A stretch of DNA of 64,000 nucleotides, taken from positions 34,085,522 through 34,149,521 of the forward strand of contig JAHLJT010000631.1 in NCBI GenBank assembly GCA_031308135.1. The letters are read 5' to 3'. How positions within the stretch are numbered: position 1 is the stretch's first letter; each line of letters starts with the position of its first letter. Below, one piece after another: positions 12,024 to 20,844 of the stretch. A model generated the notes under the pieces. It did not search any database, was not told where the DNA came from, and saw only the letters and a program-made list of their open reading frames with translations. The position numbers were made by a program, and so were the translations under genes. Source of the stretch: Acheta domesticus. Its lineage: Eukaryota; Arthropoda; Insecta; Orthoptera; Gryllidae.

Positions 12024-12460
12024 AAAGTAATGCCTTTCATTAATTTTTCTGATGAATACAAATAAAAAACATCTTTTTAAAATATGTTGGAACAAATTTT
12101 TTTAACACAATTTTCGGAAACTCAGTGTACTCAACATTACCTCTAATACATTGCAGCCAATATTCAGCATCGGTTCCCTGGTCGTGATGAGCCTTTTCGC
12201 GCGGATGAGCTGATCGAGGCGTTCCTCATTGCGTGGTGCAGCAGCTGTGCGTGGATGATCGTAACACGGTTTGTCCTTCACATTGCTGTCACCCCCGCTG
12301 AAACGCAGTCCCCATCGTCACACTGTCCTGACATCCACTGTAAATTTTCTCCGTAAAAGTTCATCAAGCGTATGTGAATGTCAATATGAGTAACTTCCTC
12401 CGAAGTAAGAAATACGATCACACATCTTTGCTTCTCACACGCGTTCCAGCTAGACGTCAT
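12024..12460 (-). pseudogene. Mariner transposase N-terminal remnant
   Basis: From 12460 down, the frame reads EKQRCVIVFLTSEEV, then IHIRLMNFYGEN, matching the first helix-turn-helix of mariner transposases (family pattern: KQR-x-VI-x-FL ... IH-R ... YG). After a frame change the downstream sequence gives phrases like NVKDKPC-x-DHPRTA and RNEERLDQLIRADR-x-ITT, the linker and second DNA-binding helix of the same family. It stops at the transposon end before any catalytic D. It is frameshifted and non-functional. Confidence 0.7.
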
Positions 12461-12635
12461 TTTAGCATAATGTCACTGTGCTTCTATCTGGCAAATAACA
12501 ACGAAATTAAAGTACATTAACGGAAGGATCAAATTCCCCAACGACGCCACCTACATTAGTTTTTAAGGTCATAAACCAACCTAAACTAGTGATGCTAAAG
12601 AATGGCACAGACTTTCCCCAATTAGTTTTCTATTT

Positions 12636-12884
12636 ATTGATTAGTTATAATTTGGTTGTCACATTAATTCTAATTAATGTTCAGTACCTTGTTAAATTTT
12701 GGACAACCACAATAGATACATCCAAATCTTCTTACATCAGAAGTTAAATTTTGAGCCTGATGACGGAGACAAAACAGTCTCCGAAACGTCGTATAGCATG
12801 AATTAATACAATTCTGATGTAAGAAGATTTTGGTGTATTTATTGTGATTGTCCAAAATTTAACAAGGGGATGAACAACATTAAA
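12636..12884. mobile_element. Foldback insertion with 55-bp inverted repeats
   Basis: Inverted repeats at 12688-12742 and 12812-12866 match at about 52 of 55 positions (CTTGTTAAATTTTGGACAA...). The insertion interrupts the A2 sequence and is flanked by TAGTTTTCTATTT (12623-12635) and TAGTTTTCTACTT (12885-12897), a 13-bp target duplication with one mismatch. The loop has a hammerhead-like core (CTGATGA ... GAAAC) around 12757-12787. Such a core is known from Penelope-like elements and retrozymes; the affiliation here is inference. Confidence 0.7.
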
Positions 12885-13300
12885 TAGTTTTCTACTTCCT
12901 TTGGTCTCAGCTAGCTATTCGGACTTGCCATATACTCTTGCCAGCTGCCATCTATCGCCGTCCAAATTACGTTTTTTAAACGTTTTCTTAATTTTTCGGT
13001 TTCTTAATAGTGGAAGGGAAATATTGTTTTAAGAATATTAAAGAACAGTGAAACCTCGTCCTAAATGGTTATTTTATTTGAAAAATTTGGAGTCGTTTTT
13101 AAGAGAATGGCGTTTCATCGCTACTGTAAATGCGAAATTTGAAGCTCTTTCTCATAGGAATCATTTGTGTTTTCGAAAAATATCATTAAAAGTCATTTAA
13201 AGCACATTAACTCACAAATACAACAGTGTTCACAAATTGCTGCAAATGTGCATATTAAGGGTGAGAAGATATTTCGAAAAAAATACTTCTCTTCTGCACT

Positions 13301-13639
13301 TCAAGGTTCACTTTTAGGTTCCAGAACCTGTTCCGGTGTCCACTTCCTTATGGGCCTTCCTACATCTCTTCTTCCTCTGCATCTGTAGTCCACTGCGAGT
13401 GCTGCTAGTCTGCTATCGGGCATTCGTATAAGATGTTCATACCACCTTTTCTGATTTCTTTTCAGTTTCTCCAGCAGTGGTTCGACCCCCAGTTTATTTC
13501 TTATCTCTGTGCTTTTCTTTTTATCTAGGATAGTATAACTTAGAGTGCTTTTCAAAAATTTCATTTCAGCTGCCTGGATTTTAGAGTTATCTTTTTTTGA
13601 TGTTACTCTTGCTTCATCTCCATACATTAACACTGGCAC
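13301..13639 (-). pseudogene. RTE LINE C-terminal tail
   Basis: The frame reads MPVLMYGDEARVTSKK, then IQAAEMKFLKSTLSYTILDK, then IRNKLGVEPLLEKL, then RWYEHLIRMPDSRLAALA and CRGRRDVGRPIRKW. This is the well-known C-terminal signature of insect RTE LINEs (YG-E, AAEMKFLR, WYEH-x-RM, RGRRDVGRP-R-W). It is open for 112 codons and in the same phase as the upstream linker frame, but the RT between them is deleted. Confidence 0.85.
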
Positions 13640-13780
13640 GGCTACTGTTGAAGAATTTTATTCTTGTATCTATCCTTGTTTTATTTCCTAGATGTCTGTG
13701 TATCGTGCCGCATATATTTCTAAATTTATTTAATCTTTTATCTATATCTATATCTTTATTATTTCACATTTTTCATCATA

Positions 13781-15102
13781 CTATAATGCTTTATAATGTT
13801 TCACCCATATTTCCTTTTCAATTGCGTTAATTTGTACATTCCCTCTTTCATTACTATTCAATGTTTTCATTACTTTGTAGGGTAATGTTTGTCTCCCGTA
13901 TATATCATGTTCTAATCTTCCAATAAATCTTTCCCATGAATCGGCGTGAGCTTTTCTAATAATTGTTTTTACATTGTTTCTAGCTTTTTTGTATTCTTCC
14001 TTGTGATTTTCAGTAGGGTTGTCAAGGTATGTTTTGTATCTCTCGTGTTTGAGCTTAAAACATTTTTCGATATCATCATTCCAAATTTTCAAACCTTTTC
14101 TTTTTTGAAATTTCTTTTTCCGTCCTACTGCTTTATCTGCGGATTCCTTTATGTTTTGCCATTCTTTTTCTATTCTTCCTCTGTGATAAGGTTTTAAAGA
14201 TGTTTATTTATTCTATTTTGATATAGATTTCTCACGCTTTCGTATTCTAAAAGGTATACTTTGTATACTTCTTCTTGATCATTCGCTGTGAATCTTGAAT
14301 TATTTTTCACCCATCTTCTTAATAATTTTATACGGGATATTAATAGAAAGTGATCAGAGTTTATATCGCAGATTCTTTTAACTGTTGTATCTTCTATTAA
14401 TTTTGATATTCTTCGGTTTCCAATTATATAATCGATTGTGGATCTACTGCCTCGTGCTGACCATGTATATTTATGAATGTCTTTTTTCTTTTTAAATGTA
14501 TTTGCAATATACAGTTCATTGAAAGCAGCGAATTCCCTCAATTTTTCTCCATTGTAATTTTTTACACTTTCTCCCCACTTTCCTACAGTCTTTGGTATAC
14601 TCTCATTTCTAACTCTTGCATTTAGATCACCTACAAGAAGGACTTCATATCTTGAATTGCACTTGTCCAACAGTATCTGCATGGTTCTGTAGGATTCCTC
14701 TGTTTCTTCCCTCTTTCCTTTCTCCGGGGCATACACACCAATAACGACAAGATGTCCTCTTTCGTGTTTTAATTTTAGCAAAATTATCCGGTCATTTACG
14801 TACTGAACCTCCTTAATTCTTGATTCCACTTTGTCTACAAATATGGCTACTCCTTTTGCAGCTCTCTCTTACTGGTCTATTCCACTATAAAACATGGCAT
14901 AATTTTCTAGATATTTTGATCTTTTTAATTTCTTTTTTGTTTCTGTTACTATAGCTAGGTTGACATTCATCTTTTCAAAAATTTTAGCCAGTTCATTTTC
15001 TTTCCCTGATATACCTCTTACATTCCAGGTAGCTGTTTTAAAATATTCCGATATCCGTTTACATACTCCCATTTTCATTGCCATAGTCGTCATAGTTTTC
15101 AT
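13781..15102 (-). pseudogene. RTE AP-like endonuclease domain and linker, broken
   Basis: The N-terminal frame has TATWNVRG and the catalytic Glu in AIVTETKKK. One stop codon (14871-14869) interrupts it; the same frame then continues with AKGVAIFVDKVESR, VIGVYAPE, LLVGDLNAR, YTWSARGSRSTIDYI and the final SDHFLL. These are the exonuclease-endonuclease-phosphatase motifs of LINE endonucleases, in order. A frameshift near 14.15 kb leads to the linker frame 14092-13781 (HERYKTYLDNP ... ARNNVKTIIRKAHADSWERF), typical of the region between endonuclease and RT. All catalytic positions I can see are retained; the protein is nevertheless broken. Confidence 0.8.
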
Positions 15103-15142
15103 TCCAAGACCATTATTTTGGACACTGCTAGTAAATCATTTT

Positions 15143-15352
15143 TTACGTGGGTGGGTTACTAGCCCTCTCCGCACAACCTCTGTCCCGAGGAGGGGGGAGG
15201 ATATTTCGGACTTCCCTTGTCCTAGAGGGATTGCCGTCTCCATGGCTTCGAGGTCTCTCGCCCCGTCTAGAGTTCCTCTTCTTTCTTGAAGCTTGAGGTC
15301 CTCTTCTGGAGTACTTCTTAGTCAGATCCCTACCCTTCGACATGTCCGGCAA
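15143..15352 (-). pseudogene. RTE LINE leader frame, Arg/Lys-rich
   Basis: Seventy codons, strongly basic (RRGPQASRKKRNSRRGERPR), in the 5' region of the RTE element. A related but lysine-expanded frame lies at 31873-32187 in the 5' part of the other LINE. Whether this is translated or is 5' UTR is unknown. Confidence 0.4.
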
Positions 15353-16819
15353 GGGAGGCCCTACCAGTAGCTATGCTACCTCCGGCGTAGCTCTTGGGGT
15401 CATGGGGATACTCAAGCTCCGCCACCAACGACAAGATCATGTACTCCCTAGGTGGGCGAAAAAAATACAAATGTGTAATTTTAAAAATACAAAACTATAC
15501 AGCAAAATGAATCTTATGTCATCTCAAAGAGTGCAATTAGCACTATCTGTTCCAAAAGTTTGAAGAAAATTTGGAGACATTTTTGAGAAAATGGCGTTTG
15601 AGCGTTTTTGAAAAGGCGGACATTTTGAGCTAGTTTTCACGGAAATTAGTTGGGTTTTCAACAAACTTTACTTGACATTATTTAAAGAACATGCACTCAT
15701 TAGTGTAATGATGTCAACAAATCGCCGCTAATGCAAATATTAACGGCGTGAGAGAAATAAAAAATTACATTTTTGCAATTTCTGAAAAAAAAAGAATAGA
15801 GCAATATAGCGTTTATGTCATCACAAAGTGTACATTAGGCGTTACACCTACCAAAAGCTTAAAGAAGAAATTTGGAGCCGTTATTCAAAAAATCTTGTTT
15901 TTGTATTTTTTTAAAAAAAATAGCACATATTGCACAACTACTAAAATCTTCAAAAAAGTGTTTCACTCTGGCGAACAAATTTTATTCAAAGGAAAAATCT
16001 CTATCTGCAATTTAGTAGTTGTAGGAAGAACCCGAATATAATTAAGACTTTTGCAATTTTCGAAAATTCAGAGTTAACAGTGAAAATCGGACCTATGCCA
16101 CCTTAATAAGTGTATTTGACTATATTCTTAGAAGAAATTGAAAGAAAAAATTGGAGCCGTTTTGAAGAAAAGTTCAGAAATGTCCGAGGGCTTCAAGTAA
16201 ATTACCTCCAAAATTTAATGAAAGTTTTTCAAAATCTCAGAGCTTCGACTCAGGCCTGGTGGACAGGGATTTTTTCAATCTGGAAAACATCGTACGCTAG
16301 CGACTAAACCGTTCAGTCGATTTTTTCAAAATTGATACTCCCCGATCGATATAGCTGATCTTATGGCAACTTGAATTTGAAATCGATATTTAATTTTTGG
16401 GGGTACTTTACATGAAGCCCATGGGACATTTTCAAAATAAAAGAAAGGCTTCAAATTTTTGCTTCTGTGTTTTTTAATATTCTAAAATTAATATTTCTGT
16501 TCTACTGTTAGGAAACCGAAACATTAATAAAATGTCAAATAAATGTACTTTGGGCGGCGATAGATGGCAGCTGGTAAGATTATGTGGCAATTCAGAATAG
16601 CTAGCTCAGACCCAAGGAAATAGAAAACTAATACGGGAAAGTCTGTACCACTACTTCGTAATCGGGGCCCGGCAATGAATTTTTTCTGCCAAAAATTCGC
16701 TGTTTTTTCGCGCAGCATTACATAGCTTTCCCTATACTACGTACGTATATTACTCCGTGTATACATATGTATACGGGAAAGTAAAAATGGGGAGCATTAC
16801 TTTTGGAACAACCCTCTTA

Positions 16820-17228
16820 CAGAATATTACTATATTAACAGGCCTACATAATATTACTATATTAACAGGCTCTCGGCACCACAGAACTTCCATCAGAGCA
16901 GGGAAAATGAACTGCTGGGCTACTAAGGGGCGAAACGTTTTCTAAACTAATGTATCACAGTTTATTATTGACCAGGAGTGAGAAGTGGTAAAAATATCGG
17001 ATAGAAAAAAGGATGGTTTTTATTGTACATCGCCTTGATTGAAGCATATCATATGTATACGTATTGTTAACCTATTGGCGTTAATAAATAAGTGGAATAA
17101 TCGTTGTAATATCTCTGAATTTTCCATTTCCCCATGACCGTCACTGATCTCATAAGAAGTGATTGTAGGCTGAGCTTAGTTCTGGGGCAAACGCAGGACG
17201 CTGCGTCTGTGAAGAATGGCCCATTGAC
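16820..17228. other. Short tandem duplication and unassigned DNA
   Basis: AATATTACTATATTAACAGG occurs twice in a row (about 16833 and 16860). Nothing coding is recognised before the exon at 17229. Confidence 0.5.
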
Positions 17229-17327
17229 CTGAGTCCAACGCTCTTTCCGTATCGCTCGCCGCTGCAGATGCTTACTTAGCAGCTGCTCCAGGTCGGTCAG
17301 TTCGCCCAGATCTTCTTCCACCGTCTC
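17229..17327 (-). CDS. Candidate internal coding exon, unknown protein
   Basis: On the minus strand a good acceptor (GTCTGTTCGCAG, AG at 17329-17328) is followed by exactly 33 codons, beginning ETVEEDLGELTDLEQL and ending RRAIRKERWTQ, then a GT donor (CAG|GTCAAT). Phase is 0 at both ends. Codons are GC-ending (CTG, GAC, GAG, CAG) in contrast to the AT-rich flanks, and the peptide is an acidic, helix-like stretch followed by a basic one. An alternative donor (CTAA|GTAAGC) would shorten it to 52 nt. I do not recognise the family and see no neighbouring exon. Confidence 0.45.
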
Positions 17328-17539
17328 CTGCGAACAGACGAACCAATACTATAATTTACAACAGATCAGTTATGCTGCCCAAAAAATAATTTTCGACTCC
17401 ATTATAAAAAAAGTAATAGTACATCCTTTTTAAAACATCAAATGTCAAATATGGTCATGTTACTTTTGGGAGAAATTATGCATTATATTAAACTTTCATA
17501 ACCCTTTTTAATACCTTTAAGTTTTCGTTAGTAATTGCA

Positions 17540-18326
17540 GACTAAGGTACTCGTGCGAGAACTCTCGCTTATTATACCCCACCTTCTTCCTGTTCTTACA
17601 TTTCCATATTAAGCCCATAATATATATTTTTCTTCGAGAGCGTCTTATCATCTGGACGGTGGTATGCATCAACCGGGTACGCACCATTTTTGAAAAAATG
17701 AGATATGGACACCATCAGTTGCATTGGATCATGTTCTAAGTGTACGCAAAAGTTTGACCATATCTGTAAAAATAGCCTTATAATTAATGAAAAATTTAAC
17801 GTCATCAGTCACATCAGGGATTTTATGTTTCGCAACAACCGGCTATAAACCTAATCTTCGAATCTGCTGTTCTTAATTTCACATTATGCAGGTAAACGCC
17901 AGATATTCCACTCACGTTTGTGTAGTTTGGCGCTTCAATGAATGAAATAATTAAATTACAGTTTTTAGAGCTTGAAATGTAATAAAATCTTTGAACACGA
18001 TTATCTCAAAACTTGTATGATGTCGCATAGCCGGTTAATGCATAACACCATCCATCTGTCACTTTGTTCCATACATTTCCCTGCAATTTTACTACCTGAA
18101 CGTATTTTAACATTACAGTACAATACACCGTGGTCAGTACGAACTATTCTTATTTTATTTTATTACCAAACAGAGAGGTACACCGCGTAGAATATCAAGT
18201 AATTGGTTTAACGTCTCATACAGTTGCAGATTCTGAATGTCTCTGAAGAGGTGACGTAGAATCTAGAAGCATCAAATATTTAATCGACTGTTTAAAAAGA
18301 TCGCATCCTGTAGATTACGGTGTGAG
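17540..18326 (+). repeat. Repeat family D, copy D1
   Basis: Shares ordered blocks with 46420-46815: GTGCGAGAACTCTC, TAATATATATTTTTCTTC, GAATATCAAGTAATTGGT, GCAGATTCT and GTAGATTAC. It breaks off where the Kolobok-like element begins at 18331. No reading frame; ends and class unknown. Confidence 0.6.
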
Positions 18327-18330
18327 TTAA

Positions 18331-19763
18331 GGGGAGGTGTTAAGCCCTTTGCGTGAAAATTTTCGATTTTTTGTTTTCATTGGTTTTGTATTCCTTGTAC
18401 TTTTAGTAATAATGTAAAACATTTTTTTTTTGCGATACGGATGCTCAAACGGGTTAAATTGGGATTTAAATGCCCTACTGCGTTAGGGGGCCACGCCTAC
18501 TTTATTTGTCATTGCCCATTTTCTTTCAAATAATGGGTTTTTCGTTTCGTTTTCTGGGTTTAGGAAGTTTGTTTAGTGATAGTAATTACTTTGGCTATCC
18601 TATGTGTGGGGCATGTGCAGAAGTAAATGGGAGCACGTTTGAGAAAATTGAGAAGAAAAATGAAGGGCAAGAAATTAGAAGACGGTCATCTTTTGTCAGG
18701 AAAGGGTAGACTTACCGACAAAGAAATAGATAATCTTCAAAATTATTATGCCATGGCCATTAGAAATAATGTTAATTCTTTGTCAAACATGAAAAGTGCT
18801 GTGTGGGCAATATTTTTCCACAAAATATCAACCGACAGTGACCCACAGCATTCTTTATGCCCCAAAACTGACAATACTTGGTGTAAATACAACAAGTCTT
18901 TAATTTCAGGAGAAAAGTATGTCCATAAACATTCTTTGCCAATGGTTGTTGGCAATGCAATAAAGCCAATTTTGAGAGCTCTGGCTGATCCAGAATTATT
19001 AAAAAAAATGTTTACATGGACGCACGCAAAATCCCAATGAATCCTTCAACAATATCATTTGGACTTGATACCCAAAACTGTGTTTGTGAGCATGAATACA
19101 TTGTGTGTGGGTGTATATGATGCAGTGTTGAGCTTCAATGATGGGAGTATTAGCAGAGTGAATATTTAAAACAAATATTGATCCTGGTGTAAACGCAATC
19201 ACTGCGTTCAGGGAAATTGACATTTTGCGAGTAAAAAAGGCAGATTTGGATATGGAAAACATTTCCCAAGAAGTCAGAAGAGGCAAAAAACAAAAAAGAC
19301 ATTTGAAAGATAATGGTGAGGGCATTGACAACCAGAATATGCTACTGGGATGTACTAATACAAGGTAAAAACTTTAAACTCGATTATCTCAAAAGTGATT
19401 TTTTTTGTACAAATGCCCCATTTTCTCAGAAACTATCCATCCAAAATCAATGATTTTTTTACACAATGTTGTACTATTACATTTATATCTACTGAGTTAG
19501 TAACCACCATTTTCAACAATAAATGTTACGGTAAAAAATTATAGATTCACAAAATATGCAACAAAAAAATATACATTTAATAAACATTTATTCTGAAAGG
19601 TGTGTTTATAGACAGGTATCTCAAAAAAACTCAGTAAATGTATAAAATGTGTCTCAATTAGCATGCCAAATTCGGTTTATGTACAACTAATAGTTTCAGA
19701 GAAAATGGGTCGCAAACTTTGAATATTTAACATTGCCAGCATAGGGCTTAACACCTCCCCAAG
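18331..19763 (+). mobile_element. Kolobok-like DNA transposon between TTAA sites
   Basis: Terminal inverted repeats: GGGGAGGTGTTAAGCCCTTT on the left and AGGGCTTAACACCTCCCC on the right. TTAA lies immediately left (18327-18330) and at 19764-19767 on the right, three bases beyond the mirror of the left terminus. It encodes a transposase-like remnant in the middle (18627-19330). TTAA duplication and a G-rich terminus fit the Kolobok superfamily (piggyBac also uses TTAA). At 1.43 kb it is shorter than autonomous members and probably lacks the N-terminal DNA-binding part. Confidence 0.65.
18627..19330 (+). pseudogene. Transposase-like C-terminal remnant (Kolobok-like)
   Basis: A 137-codon frame (18627-19040) reads GRLTDKEIDNLQNYYAMAIR, then MKSAVWAIFFHKIS, then CPKTDNTWCKYNKS, then VVGNAIKPILRALADPELL. 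After a stop at 19040 the same protein continues in other frames: NESFNN-x-IW, PKTVFVSMNTL, VGVYDAVLSFNDG, FREIDILRVKKADLDMENIS. These phrases recur in a multi-copy transposase-like protein family of arthropods and cnidarians; assignment to Kolobok rests mainly on the TTAA flanks. It has several stops and frameshifts. Confidence 0.6.
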
Positions 19764-19767
19764 TTAA

Positions 19768-20844
19768 TGTCCGGTAAGCAGCTAGTTCGTCACCAGAGAT
19801 GTCTTGGGAAGAACAGACTTATCTGTTAATAGGGGCTCTCATAAATTGAGATAATAGTCAGAGTTGCCACACAGCTTCTGTGTAATAGAAACTTACCTGT
19901 TTGGTCGACACTCGGGACAAAAACGGTTTCAGACCTTTGAGCCCCTACACATTTGACGGAAAATGAACTACACGAACCAGAATCTTCAGTTGGGCAACCA
20001 GAGTTGAGGACTGAAGAGCTGCTGGAAAAACTTCAGAAGTTGAGAACAGAGTGGCCATGTGTTGCCACTGGTAAGATAACTCTGGCCAAAGAGGATTAAT
20101 AAGGAGAACGTACTAATTTTGCTAAGGAAACGTTCGACCTCTATAATCGCAGTATACACAAGCTAACCAGAGAATCATCAAATCACATTGGAGACAGAAC
20201 AACTCTAGCTCAGTGTTCAAATTCAGCTCTGTAGAGATAAATGAAAACGAATCATAACGAAGAGAACCAGAGAAAGTTCCTTAGACATCAGAGAAATGAT
20301 GATAGAAAATGTACTCTCAGAAGACGAACAGACTCCACGATAAAAAATAAGACATCATTCGATGCAAAAACGAGAGATGAAGACTACCGGTACTTAAGGT
20401 AGAGTCGTAGACGTTCCTGAGAAACCTTACGTCCACAATCAACAAAGCTAGTAGAAACTCCAAAGAGCGGATTCGGATTAAATAGCAAAGAACCTGAATT
20501 AAAATACAACGTAACTGACTGACGAACCGTGATACTTTCCATTTAAATCCGCAACTATTCACATGCTACCACCGTGTAAAATTCGACTTGAAAATTTCAT
20601 CCGACTGTGAGACAACATTTGCAGTCTAAAGAGTCTTAAAGAAGTCACTCTGAAGGAAACCGAGGAGAGAGTCCGAATTGCCATGCGATACCACCTCGAA
20701 GATTGTTAACAAACGTGCAACCAGACAGACCATTGGATGGATAACATTTCGCTAGGTGTCACCGTCGTAAAGGAGAAGGAGGTGTGGATAGTGTAACGGT
20801 TCCATTCGGGTTCCTCTCTCGTACGTATGGCTAGCTATCTTTCT
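19768..20844 (+). other. Decayed coding-like region, no family recognised
   Basis: Stretches read like broken protein (for example ELRTEELLEKLQKLRTEWPC near 20.0 kb and SLKEVTLKETEERVRIAMRY near 20.6 kb) with stops between. Composition is less AT-rich than the surroundings. It could be an old gag-like or host relic; I cannot assign it. Confidence 0.3.

Larger units (their letters stand above)
13287..15456 (-). mobile_element. RTE-like LINE with reverse transcriptase deleted
   Basis: A perfect 12-bp target-site duplication CGAAAAAAATAC flanks it (13275-13286 and 15457-15468), and the A2 sequence resumes on both sides. On the minus strand the 5' end begins CCCACCTAGGGAGTAC. Then come a basic leader frame (15352-15143), an AP-type endonuclease (15102-14194), a linker (14092-13781) and the RTE-type C-terminal tail (13639-13301). 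The reverse transcriptase that belongs between linker and tail is missing: only ~140 bp separates them. The 2.17-kb element thus has both ends but no RT. Confidence 0.85.
12586..16784 (-). mobile_element. A-family TIR element, copy A2, twice interrupted
   Basis: The right end has the long terminal sequence (CAGCATTACATAGCTTTCCC ... ACGGGAAAGTAA). The left end is the family's truncated border CTAGTGATGCTAAAG-AATGGCACAGACTTTCC. Subtracting the two insertions leaves about 1.8 kb, colinear with copies at 51.3 and 56.4 kb. Non-coding body with phrases such as AAAGTTTGAAG and GAGAAAATGGCGTTTGAGC. Confidence 0.75.
12010..16817 (-). mobile_element. Deleted mariner-like transposon split by later insertions
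   Basis: Left terminus after TA reads GAGGGTCGTTCCGAAAGTAA. The right terminus before TA (16818-16819) is its inverse, TTACTTTTGGAACAACCCTC. The segment next to the left end encodes the N-terminal part of a mariner transposase on the minus strand. The catalytic DDD region that should follow is absent, so the element was already a deletion derivative. An A-family element (12586-16784) sits just inside the right end. Without insertions the mariner remnant is only about 0.6 kb. Confidence 0.65.
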
